From contig JAGXIS010000132.1 in NCBI GenBank assembly GCA_024635465.1, positions 1-5,179 on the forward strand: 5,179 bases of DNA, in the 5' to 3' direction. The notes beneath the pieces were generated by a model, which was not told the origin of the DNA, searched no databases, and saw only the letters and a program-made list of their open reading frames with translations. Position 1 is the stretch's first letter. The number at the start of each line of letters is the position of its first letter. The translations under genes were made by a program, and so were the position numbers. The stretch comes from Bacteroidota bacterium. Lineage in GTDB: Bacteria > Bacteroidota > Rhodothermia > Balneolales > Balneolaceae. Below are positions 1 through 5,160 of this stretch, one piece after another.

Positions 1-1
1 C

Positions 2-301
2 ATTACCGTCGATGATATGCACCAGCGGAAGTCGGTAATGGCCGATTTGGCAGATGCTTTTATCGCCTTTCCCGGAGGCTTCGGAACGCTTGAAGAGCTC
101 TTTGAAATTATCACCTGGAATCAGATTGGCATCTTCAAAAAGCCGGTCACTATTTTTAATCCAAACGGCTTCTATAACTCTCTCATCGAGATGATTGAGC
201 ACGCATCCCACTCAGGATTTATCAAACCGGAAAACATGTCTATTTTTAACGTCGCTGAAACTTTGGAAGAATGTATTCAGTTATCTTTAAAAAATGTTTA
301 A
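2..301 (+). CDS. LOG-family (TIGR00730) nucleotide 5'-monophosphate phosphoribohydrolase, C-terminal part
   Basis: The reading frame is open to the left edge, so this is the last 99 residues of a protein whose family is usually about 180-200 residues. The visible part carries the LOG (lysine decarboxylase-like Rossmann) signature: MHQRK at residues 6-10 of the fragment and PGGFGTLEE at 24-32, which supply the family's catalytic Arg and Glu and its nucleotide-phosphate loop. By family knowledge, these cytosolic enzymes cleave the N-glycosidic bond of nucleoside 5'-monophosphates, releasing base and ribose 5-phosphate. In plants and some bacteria this activates cytokinins; in most bacteria the true substrate is unsettled. 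The old 'lysine decarboxylase' label is not supported. The first visible ATG (position 17) lies inside the MHxRK motif and is not the start. A DUF1499 gene follows on the same strand after a 66-bp gap (to the ATG at 368). Confidence 0.88.
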   Translation: MTVDDMHQRKSVMADLADAFIAFPGGFGTLEELFEIITWNQIGIFKKPVTIFNPNGFYNSLIEMIEHASHSGFIKPENMSIFNVAETLEECIQLSLKNV

Positions 302-367
302 TTAGCTGTTTATCAATTGCATTCACTAATCAGTAAAAAATACATACTGTATCACATATTATTAGTT

Positions 368-736
368 ATGAGTCTTCACAGCAGTACAAAATTACAACAC
401 CCCTTTTCGCCCTGCCCGGAAACAACCAACTGCGTGATCGAATCCCACACTTTTGATTCATCCTCCGAAGCCCTTTATCAAACAGTACTGATGGTGCTTA
501 ACAAAATCAATACTCATAAACTGATGCCAGATGAAAATGCATTGAGAATAGATGCCGTTTTCAGAATCCCACTATTTGGATTCAAAGATGATCTCAAGAT
601 TGCCATTCAAAAAGAGTCTGACGATCGTTCTCTTTTGTATATCAAAAGTTCAAGCAGAATTGGAGTTAGTGATTTGGGTGTAAATCAAAGGAGAATAAAT
701 CGTATCATCAAACAGCTCAACAAAAAACTCTCATAA
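368..736 (+). CDS. DUF1499 domain protein
   Basis: This 122-residue protein spans most of a DUF1499 domain. The features that show it are CPETTNCV at residues 16-23 (family pattern CPxxPNCV), RIDAVFRIPLFGFKDD at 60-75, and the C-terminal SSSRIGVSDLGVNQRRI at 94-110. The function of DUF1499 is unknown and none is proposed. I chose the ATG at 368 because it leaves the short N-terminus common in the family. A TTG at 317 would add 17 residues (KKYILYHILLVMS region) resembling a weak hydrophobic leader, so an exported or membrane-anchored form starting there cannot be excluded. Neither start has a convincing Shine-Dalgarno sequence. The next gene starts 10 bp after the stop, which suggests co-transcription. 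Confidence 0.8.
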   Translation: MSLHSSTKLQHPFSPCPETTNCVIESHTFDSSSEALYQTVLMVLNKINTHKLMPDENALRIDAVFRIPLFGFKDDLKIAIQKESDDRSLLYIKSSSRIGVSDLGVNQRRINRIIKQLNKKLS

Positions 737-746
737 AAAACTTATC

Positions 747-1121
747 GTGCCTAAATTATCCATTAATATCGGAATTGTTCTCATTATCCTTGGAATCGTT
801 TCATACATTGCAACATCCGCTGTAAGCGTGACCGCTCTGATTCCTGCTTTTTTCGGCCTGGCTTTCGGAGGCCTCGGAATGCTCGCAAAACGCAACGAAA
901 GCATGCGCAAACATGCCATGCATACCGCTCTACTACTGGCGATCTTGGGTTTGGGAGGATCATTTGGCGGACTCTCTATTCTGATTTCATCTCTGATAAG
1001 CGGAGAAACTCCTGAGAGATACGCTGCGGTGATTAGTCAATCCATTATGGCAGCATTGTGTATTTTGTTCTTGATATTAGGGATCAAGTCCTTTGTAGAT
1101 GCACGAAAAGAGAAGGGATGA
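747..1121 (+). CDS. small four-helix integral membrane protein of unknown function
   Basis: This 124-residue protein starts at a GTG only 10 bp after the stop of the DUF1499 gene, so the two are likely co-transcribed. It has four hydrophobic segments at about residues 5-27, 28-47, 61-85 and 96-117. The loop between segments 2 and 3 is basic (KRNESMRKHAMH, 48-59) and the C-terminus is basic (ARKEKG), which predicts both ends inside the inner membrane. The segment SVTALIPAFFGLAFGGLG (27-44) is glycine-rich and looks like a conserved helical hairpin. I do not recognise a named family and propose no function. There is no ATG near the N-terminus. GTG is preferred because it places a short polar lead before the first helix, but no strong ribosome-binding site marks it. 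The gene converges on the toxin gene, with 25 bp between the two stops. Confidence 0.7.
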   Translation: MPKLSINIGIVLIILGIVSYIATSAVSVTALIPAFFGLAFGGLGMLAKRNESMRKHAMHTALLLAILGLGGSFGGLSILISSLISGETPERYAAVISQSIMAALCILFLILGIKSFVDARKEKG

Positions 1122-1146
1122 TTCTGTAGGAGTCAAGGAAATATTC

Positions 1147-1539
1147 CTATACACCTCTACTTTCTGAATTCTTTTTCAGATAATCAGTGAGTTCATCCTT
1201 TGAAACTTGGCCTTTAGCCAAATCCATCATAATGGCATATAAACTTTTTTTATCGGCTGCAAGTTGATATCCATTCACAAATAGAAAAGTGTACATCGCA
1301 ATCAAAGCTGTTCGTTTATTTCCATCATAAAATGGATGATTTTGGCAAAGATGAAATCCATAAGCCGCCGCCATCCGGAATAGGTCTTTATGGACATACT
1401 TCCCATCATAACTGGCTTCCGGTTGGGCTAAAGAAGATTCTAAAAGTTTCTCATCCCGAATACCCGCTTTTCCTCCGTATCGCTCAAGTTGATCTTGATG
1501 AAAGGTCAAAATGGTTTCCTTTTTCAGGAATTTGATCAT
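1147..1539 (-). CDS. doc: Doc-family (Fic fold) death-on-curing toxin of a type II toxin-antitoxin system
   Basis: The 130-residue protein is close in size to phage P1 Doc (126 residues). It has the Doc version of the Fic motif, HPFYDGNKR, at residues 68-76, followed by TALIAMYTFLFVNGY. NKR replaces the GNGR of AMP-transferring Fic enzymes. Also visible is GIRDEKLLESSLAQP at 26-40, typical of Doc proteins. By family knowledge, P1 Doc is a kinase that phosphorylates elongation factor Tu and stops translation. The motif is intact, so activity is plausible but inferred. The ATG at 1539 is chosen because it overlaps the antitoxin TGA as ATGA (1536-1539), a standard translational coupling. A longer frame to 1602 would only add residues read out of frame inside the antitoxin gene. 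The toxin lies second in the operon and ends convergently with a membrane-protein gene. Confidence 0.9.
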   Translation of the reverse strand: MIKFLKKETILTFHQDQLERYGGKAGIRDEKLLESSLAQPEASYDGKYVHKDLFRMAAAYGFHLCQNHPFYDGNKRTALIAMYTFLFVNGYQLAADKKSLYAIMMDLAKGQVSKDELTDYLKKNSESRGV

Positions 1540-1757
1540 TCTGCCAACGCTTTTAAGACGTCTTTGTAATCTGTGTTGAGTTGTCGGTAAGCTTCTGCCC
1601 ACTCTTCAAATTCCGGATCCACTGGTCGAAGTTCCAGGTTCGAACCTTTGCGTTCAATGCTCACTTTATCACCGGTTTTGAGATGTAGCTCTTCAATAAG
1701 CTGTTTTGGGAGGATGACCCCCAAACTGTTTCCGACTTTTCTAATTTTACCTTCCAT
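1536..1757 (-). CDS. AbrB/MazE/SpoVT-type antitoxin paired with Doc toxin
   Basis: The 73-residue protein has a swapped-hairpin AbrB DNA-binding domain at about residues 4-46, recognisable from IRKVGNSLGVILPKQLIEEL and LKTGDKVSIE. The acidic C-terminal tail, about 47-73 (DPEFEEWAEAYRQLNTDYKDVLKALAE split around 60), should form a helix that binds and neutralises the toxin. As first gene of the operon it overlaps the toxin start by 4 bp. By analogy with AbrB/MazE and Phd antitoxins it probably dimerises, binds the repeats just upstream (1772-1799) and represses its own operon, more tightly in complex with the toxin. Classical Doc partners are Phd-fold antitoxins, so this is a swapped pairing; comparable AbrB-Doc pairs occur in other bacteria. 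The A-rich leader immediately before the ATG (AAAGAA) is the only ribosome-binding-like element. Confidence 0.87.
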   Translation of the reverse strand: MEGKIRKVGNSLGVILPKQLIEELHLKTGDKVSIERKGSNLELRPVDPEFEEWAEAYRQLNTDYKDVLKALAE

Positions 1758-1771
1758 TTCTTTAAATTTTC

Positions 1772-1799
1772 ATTACATGTTATAATAATGTTATTACAT
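1772..1799 (-). promoter_or_regulatory. putative operator of the AbrB-Doc module (ABBA half-site cluster)
   Basis: Two 7-mers recur in mirror order: ATTACAT (1772-1778), ATGTTAT (1777-1783), ATGTTAT (1788-1794) and ATTACAT (1793-1799). ATTACAT differs from the reverse complement of ATGTTAT at one base, so each overlapping pair forms a 12-bp palindrome with one non-complementary base pair in each arm. The two palindrome centres lie 16 bp apart. The cluster is 15-42 bp upstream of the antitoxin ATG and covers the predicted -10 element, which is where an autorepressor would act. Binding by the AbrB antitoxin is inference; the region is very AT-rich, so some repetition is expected by chance. Confidence 0.5.
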
Positions 1800-1808
1800 T
1801 TTTATCAA
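1779..1808 (-). promoter_or_regulatory. candidate promoter of the toxin-antitoxin operon
   Basis: On the minus strand a TTGATA (complement of 1803-1808) lies 18 bp before a TATAAC (complement of 1779-1784). Both are one or two bases off the housekeeping-sigma consensus. Transcription would begin near 1770-1773, giving a leader of only about 15 nt before the antitoxin ATG at 1757. The -10 and much of the spacer lie inside the repeat cluster, consistent with autorepression. In Bacteroidota proper the consensus differs (TTTG/TAnnTTTG), so this call holds only if the host uses a more classical promoter. Confidence 0.35.
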
Positions 1809-1955
1809 TTGTACAACGCCTAAATTATCTACTGTAGTATGATTGTAAATTAACATTTTAAGTGGGTATTGCCGACCAAACCTTGAATAAAAGCCAATGT
1901 ACATGTAGAAACACAGAGTTTTCACCCCATTATATGCCTGATATCGTAAAACCAC
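1794..1955 (-). CDS. possible small ORF or gene remnant, 53 residues, upstream of the antitoxin
   Basis: The frame runs from a GTG at 1955 (an ATG is available at 1904, giving 36 residues) to a TAA at 1794-1796, 36 bp before the antitoxin ATG and on the same strand. The product is rich in Tyr and Phe, with a cationic centre (MYIGFYSRFGRQYPLK at about residues 18-33). I do not recognise a family. No ribosome-binding site is evident, and the 3' end overlaps the putative operator and promoter of the toxin-antitoxin operon, which argues against it being an operon member. It may be chance, a remnant of a displaced gene, or part of a dispersed repeat. Confidence 0.18.
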   Translation of the reverse strand: MVLRYQAYNGVKTLCFYMYIGFYSRFGRQYPLKMLIYNHTTVDNLGVVQLIKM

Positions 1956-2182
1956 TTAAATGCCGAACCGTTTTCATATTATTTTTGTATTTTTTGATAG
2001 CAAGTAAATACTAGATAATTGTTCGACACTTTCAATTGTTTGTAGATTCTTGTAAAGTTAAGATATCAATTCTGTTCATCACAGAAGAAATTGAGCTCAA
2101 GCTCGTTTACTAAATCCTCTTTCAGTTGATCCACAGTGATCGGATACTGAATACGAAACGGAACATGTTAGGTAATTGAATT
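1800..2182. other. intergenic region between divergent toxin-antitoxin operon and fur-type gene
   Basis: No secure gene lies in this AT-rich stretch. It contains most of a 53-codon open frame on the minus strand (1955 down to 1794, GTG start, aromatic-rich, including YIGFYSRFGRQYPLK). It also contains a second minus-strand stretch open from 2167 to a TGA at 2066 that reads like protein (ITVDQLKEDLVNELELNFF) but lacks any start except an internal GTG. A perfect 10-bp palindrome TTGAGCTCAA lies at 2091-2100. A weak sigma-70-like pair, TTGTTT (2036-2041) and TAAGAT (2059-2064) with 17-bp spacing, could drive the Fur-family gene, leaving a leader of over 100 nt. I see no RNA gene, CRISPR array or terminal inverted repeats of an insertion sequence. 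Confidence 0.6.
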
Positions 2183-2692
2183 ATGGCACATCAGGCTAGT
2201 GAAGAGACCATTCATTTGGTAAAAGAAATTTTCAGATCTTATCTCAAGGAGAGAAATCAAAGACAAACTCCTGAACGATTTATGGTATTGGAGGAGATCT
2301 ATCGCTCGGATGGACATTTTGACGCCGATGACATTTTTTTCAACATGAAAAATTCGGGCACTCGTGTATCAAGAGCTACCGTCTATAATACTCTTGACCT
2401 TTTGGTTGAGTGCGGGCTTGTTCAAAGACAGCAATTCGGCAAAAATCAGTACTACTACGAACGATCTTATGCTTATCAGCAGCACGATCATATGATCTGC
2501 AAAGAGTGCGGTGTTGTCGTTGAATTTTGTGATCCCAGAATTCTGGAGATCCAGAAGCTGATGGAAAAAATCCATGATTTTAGAGTGGACGGACACTCCC
2601 TACACCTTTTTGGCACATGCAACGATGTCAAATCCTGTAATAAAAGAAAGGAGAGCGGTGATAAGATTAAATCGATCAGCAGTGAATCTTAG
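2183..2692 (+). CDS. Fur-family metal-dependent transcriptional regulator (ferric uptake regulator-like)
   Basis: The 169-residue protein has the Fur layout: an N-terminal winged helix with recognition helix region VSRATVYNTLDLL (62-74), and a C-terminal dimerisation and metal-binding domain. Likely regulatory metal ligands are H45, E93, H101, H103, E122 and H138. Structural zinc cysteines are C106/C109 and probably C146/C152. The residue five after C109 is Glu (E114), as in Fur; PerR has Asp there, tied to peroxide sensing, so Fur is favoured over PerR. Zur cannot be excluded. By family knowledge the metal-loaded dimer represses iron uptake and storage genes. A weak AGGT about 9 bp upstream supports the ATG at 2183. 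The last 15 or so residues (KRKESGDKIKSISSES) form a polar tail after the zinc site. The gene converges on ftsX with a 9-bp gap. Confidence 0.9.
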   Translation: MAHQASEETIHLVKEIFRSYLKERNQRQTPERFMVLEEIYRSDGHFDADDIFFNMKNSGTRVSRATVYNTLDLLVECGLVQRQQFGKNQYYYERSYAYQQHDHMICKECGVVVEFCDPRILEIQKLMEKIHDFRVDGHSLHLFGTCNDVKSCNKRKESGDKIKSISSES

Positions 2693-2705
2693 AAATTCGA
2701 TTTAA
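2667..2705. terminator. possible bidirectional terminator at the fur/ftsX convergence
   Basis: A perfect 9-bp inverted repeat, TTAAATCGA (2667-2675) and TCGATTTAA (2697-2705), encloses a 21-nt loop and spans both stop codons of the two convergent genes. The position suits a shared terminator. The stem is AT-rich with only two G-C pairs, the loop is long, and no clear U-run follows on either strand, so an intrinsic terminator is only weakly supported. Confidence 0.25.
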
Positions 2706-3586
2706 CTGTAAACTTTTGTGTCTCTGATAAATTTGAATGCAGCCCATCGGCTTCCCAGCCAACCCATGATCATGGCGATAGCTACAGTCCCTCCGATCAA
2801 AAAGTACCATTTTCCGAATGGCCATGAGAGAACTCCTATTTGAGGCACGAAATGTGGAACCAGATATTCAAATAATAGATATATTGCGACTGACGCAACA
2901 GTCCCTGCAATCAGTCCCTGCAATATACCTTCAATCAAGAAAGGCCTCCGGATGAAAGCGTTCGTTGCACCTACCAGTTTCATCGCTCTGATTAAGTCTC
3001 TTTTTGCGTAGATGGTCAGACGTATTGTATTAAAAACCAAGATCATGGCAACAAGTAAAATAAACGATCCTAATGCGGACCCAACGATAAATAGGGTATC
3101 TGTTCGGGATTCAATCGTCTGCAATAGCGCAAGATTAAATCGCACTTCATCAACACCCTCATAGGTTCTAATATCTTGAACCAGTGAATCTATTTGAACC
3201 ACATTGTACTCATCAGACATCGTTAATCGAAACGATGCAGGCAAAAAATTAAGATCGGCAATCGACTCTGAACCCAATCCAAACTCCTGTTGAAAAATTT
3301 TGGAGGCACTGTCACTGGATATGTAATGAATACCCTCTATTTCCTGTTTTTGGGATAGGAGGTTTTCGAGCTGACGAGTGGATGATTGATTGAGCGTTTC
3401 CAAAAAGACTTCAACTTCGACCTGCTGACGAATGAGTTGAGAAACTTCATACGCATTATATCCTAATCTAAGCAGCACCCCGATCAGTAAAACAGCAATG
3501 AAAAGTGAAAATATTGAGGTGAAAGCAGCCAATTTTGCCCTTCCAAGACCTGCAAACCCTTCTTTTACTACATATCCTACACTCAT
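2702..3586 (-). CDS. ftsX: cell-division protein FtsX (permease-like, FtsEX complex)
   Basis: The 294-residue protein has the FtsX topology: a short cytoplasmic N-terminus, TM1 at about 20-42, a periplasmic domain at about 44-164, then TM2 (165-189), TM3 (219-241) and TM4 (258-279). The periplasmic domain contains the family's LPASFRLTM stretch (115-123), and the loop after TM2 holds NTIRLTIYAKRDLIRAMKLVGAT (split across 186-208) followed by FIRRPFLIEG. Length is typical. By family knowledge FtsX pairs with the ATPase FtsE at the division septum and transmits ATP-driven changes to periplasmic cell-wall hydrolases. ftsE is not adjacent here: the upstream neighbour, ending 12 bp before this ATG, is an outer-membrane barrel gene on the same strand. 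No strong Shine-Dalgarno precedes the ATG; the start is set by alignment to the usual short N-terminus (GYVVKEGFAGLGRAKLA). Confidence 0.93.
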   Translation of the reverse strand: MSVGYVVKEGFAGLGRAKLAAFTSIFSLFIAVLLIGVLLRLGYNAYEVSQLIRQQVEVEVFLETLNQSSTRQLENLLSQKQEIEGIHYISSDSASKIFQQEFGLGSESIADLNFLPASFRLTMSDEYNVVQIDSLVQDIRTYEGVDEVRFNLALLQTIESRTDTLFIVGSALGSFILLVAMILVFNTIRLTIYAKRDLIRAMKLVGATNAFIRRPFLIEGILQGLIAGTVASVAIYLLFEYLVPHFVPQIGVLSWPFGKWYFLIGGTVAIAMIMGWLGSRWAAFKFIRDTKVYS

Positions 3587-3598
3587 TCTATCATTCTG

Positions 3599-5160
3599 TT
3601 AATTCGTAAAAAGTACTCGTATTCCAAATCTGAATCTTCTTTCAGGCATCGGATAGCCTACCGACTCAAAGTAGCCCAGCTGTTGTACGCGATCAAATAT
3701 ATTTTCCCACTTCAAAAGCACCATGAACCACCGAATTCTCGCTGATACATCCAAATCTACGCGATAGTAAGAAGGATTATCAAACACATTTGTTCCATGT
3801 TGCCATCGATTTAATGGTGTGATAAACTCTGCCGTTCGAAACGGGTTTGGAGAATATACTCCTGAGAGACCCGCTTTCACAAATGTCGCATTGTTAAAAA
3901 GATAATTTTTCCAGTAGATATTCCCTTTGATCCAGATTCTATCGCCTGCATCTTCCAGAGTTTGATTAACAGGATTTTGACTAGTGGTCAGATAACTTTT
4001 ATAGGTTCCCGAAATTTCACTTTCAAATAACCTTGAGTCATGTTCCAGCCAGACCGTACCGCTATATAAGTCATATGGATCAATCGCGACAAACTCACCA
4101 TCACCATTCAGATAAGCTGCATGTTCTGTAGTTCTAAAATCAGCTCTTAAACCTACATTAAAAAGTCTTGTCACTGGAAGTTGCATCGAAGCACCCGCAA
4201 AAAATGACTCTTCATTGATCAGTGATTCATTCCCGTTATACAGATTGGATTGCCAATACAAGGATTGTATATCCGGTGCGCTGGACAATAGGCCTGTAAA
4301 GACGGAAAGGTGAAATCTGTCGCCCGGTTCAAAAAGGACTCGACCGGTAAGTTCCCCGGCTTGCTCTGTTGAACTAAACGTGGAGAGTCTGGCATCACCC
4401 TGAAGTTGAAGGATCCTCAAAATAGGCCGTGATATACCCAGTGCAAGTTCTGTTCCGACCCAGTTACTCTCCGATAAATTTTCTTTGGCCCGCTCATTCA
4501 GAACAAAAGCTCTTGCCGTTGCTGATAATTCTGTGCCCACTACACTCATTTCTTGTCTGGCAAACAACTCGATACGTTGAAAATCTGTTGAAACAGAATC
4601 CACTGCACTGTTCAATAACCACTGATCTATTTGATAGTGCAGACCGATTTTAGATGATACATTTGAGAGTGTTGAATCCCTGTAATGAGCCTGGATATAG
4701 ATATCTTTTGATGATTGTTCACCATTTGCATTCCCCTGCAAGGCTGATGCTGAAAAATGATTGAATGCAAACAGTGCCGGATTCGAAATGGAGTATCCGA
4801 ATGGCTCCTGCCGGTCGATCGAATTATCAATGTAAGCCGCTCTTAACAACCATTTATCATTGAGTTGATGATAGAGTCTGGCAAAGACCTGACGCCCTAC
4901 AATCTCCTGTCTATTATAGGCTCCACCATCCCTTCGGTCCCAAAATGAAAGCTCCAGGTTTGTCGTATTTTTAAAATTCTGGGTGAATGCAAACTCCAGA
5001 CTTCGATAGTTATATTTGCTCTCGTCGAAATTCAGATAGGTTCTGGGCTGCGTCAGATAGTGATCTCTTAGACGTGTTCTAGCGCGATAGGTTCCGCCAT
5101 AATCCCTTTCTGTCATGGTTGAAATTTTGTGAATCGGCAGCCGGTTCCAATTTACTGCAC
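3599..5160 (-). CDS. outer-membrane beta-barrel protein, TonB-dependent receptor- or porin-like, C-terminal part
   Basis: The frame is open from the adapter junction at 5160 to a TAA at 3599, about 520 residues; its next in-frame stop upstream lies inside the adapter, so the gene is truncated by the contig end. An ATG at 5116 is internal and not the start. The protein alternates short polar turns with amphipathic aromatic strands (for example YNYRSLEFAFTQNF, TELALGISRPILRIL, FVKAGLSGVYSPNPF), typical of a large outer-membrane barrel. The C-terminus, NIFDRVQQLGYFESVGYPMPERRFRFGIRVLFTN (in the last 35 residues), matches the closing strands of TonB-dependent receptors, with the YPMPxRxFRFG pattern shared with the Bacteroidota putative-porin family. 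No plug domain or TonB box is in the window; a barrel of this length would follow a plug if it is a receptor. The substrate is unknown. ftsX follows after 12 bp, suggesting a shared transcript. Confidence 0.82.

Noticed and set aside
17..19. ATG as the start of a complete 94-residue protein
   Set aside because: The frame is open to the window edge and this ATG is inside the MHxRK motif of the LOG family, so the gene is truncated, not short.
731..919. Minus-strand frame opposite the membrane-protein gene
   Set aside because: Its Arg- and Pro-rich product is typical of an antisense shadow, while the plus strand encodes a coherent four-helix protein.
1136..1148. AGGAA-ATA-TTCCT hairpin between the convergent membrane-protein and toxin genes as a terminator
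   Set aside because: The stem is only 5 bp with a 3-nt loop and no following U-run on either strand.
1332..1535. Plus-strand frame of 67 codons within the toxin gene
   Set aside because: It is antisense to the well-supported Doc gene and covers its catalytic motif; the product has no recognisable family.
1540..1602. N-terminal extension of the Doc toxin
   Set aside because: It lies within the antitoxin coding sequence in another frame and lacks Doc-like residues; the ATG at 1539 gives the family length and the ATGA overlap.
1780..1794. PerR-box-like match TTATAATAATGTTAT
   Set aside because: It has three mismatches in a very AT-rich stretch, lies inside the toxin-antitoxin repeat cluster, and the local Fur-family protein looks Fur-like (E114) rather than PerR-like.
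1934..2014. 26-codon plus-strand frame MPDIVKPLKCRTVFILFLYFLIASKY resembling a one-helix peptide
   Set aside because: No ribosome-binding site; hydrophobic codons are expected from the local T-rich sequence, and the length is within chance.
2369..2596. Minus-strand frame within the Fur-family gene
   Set aside because: Antisense to conserved winged-helix and zinc-site codons; no family resemblance.
4429..4830. Two frames (plus 4429-4653, minus 4627-4830) within the outer-membrane gene
   Set aside because: Both overlap the continuous barrel frame, and their products lack any pattern expected of a real protein.
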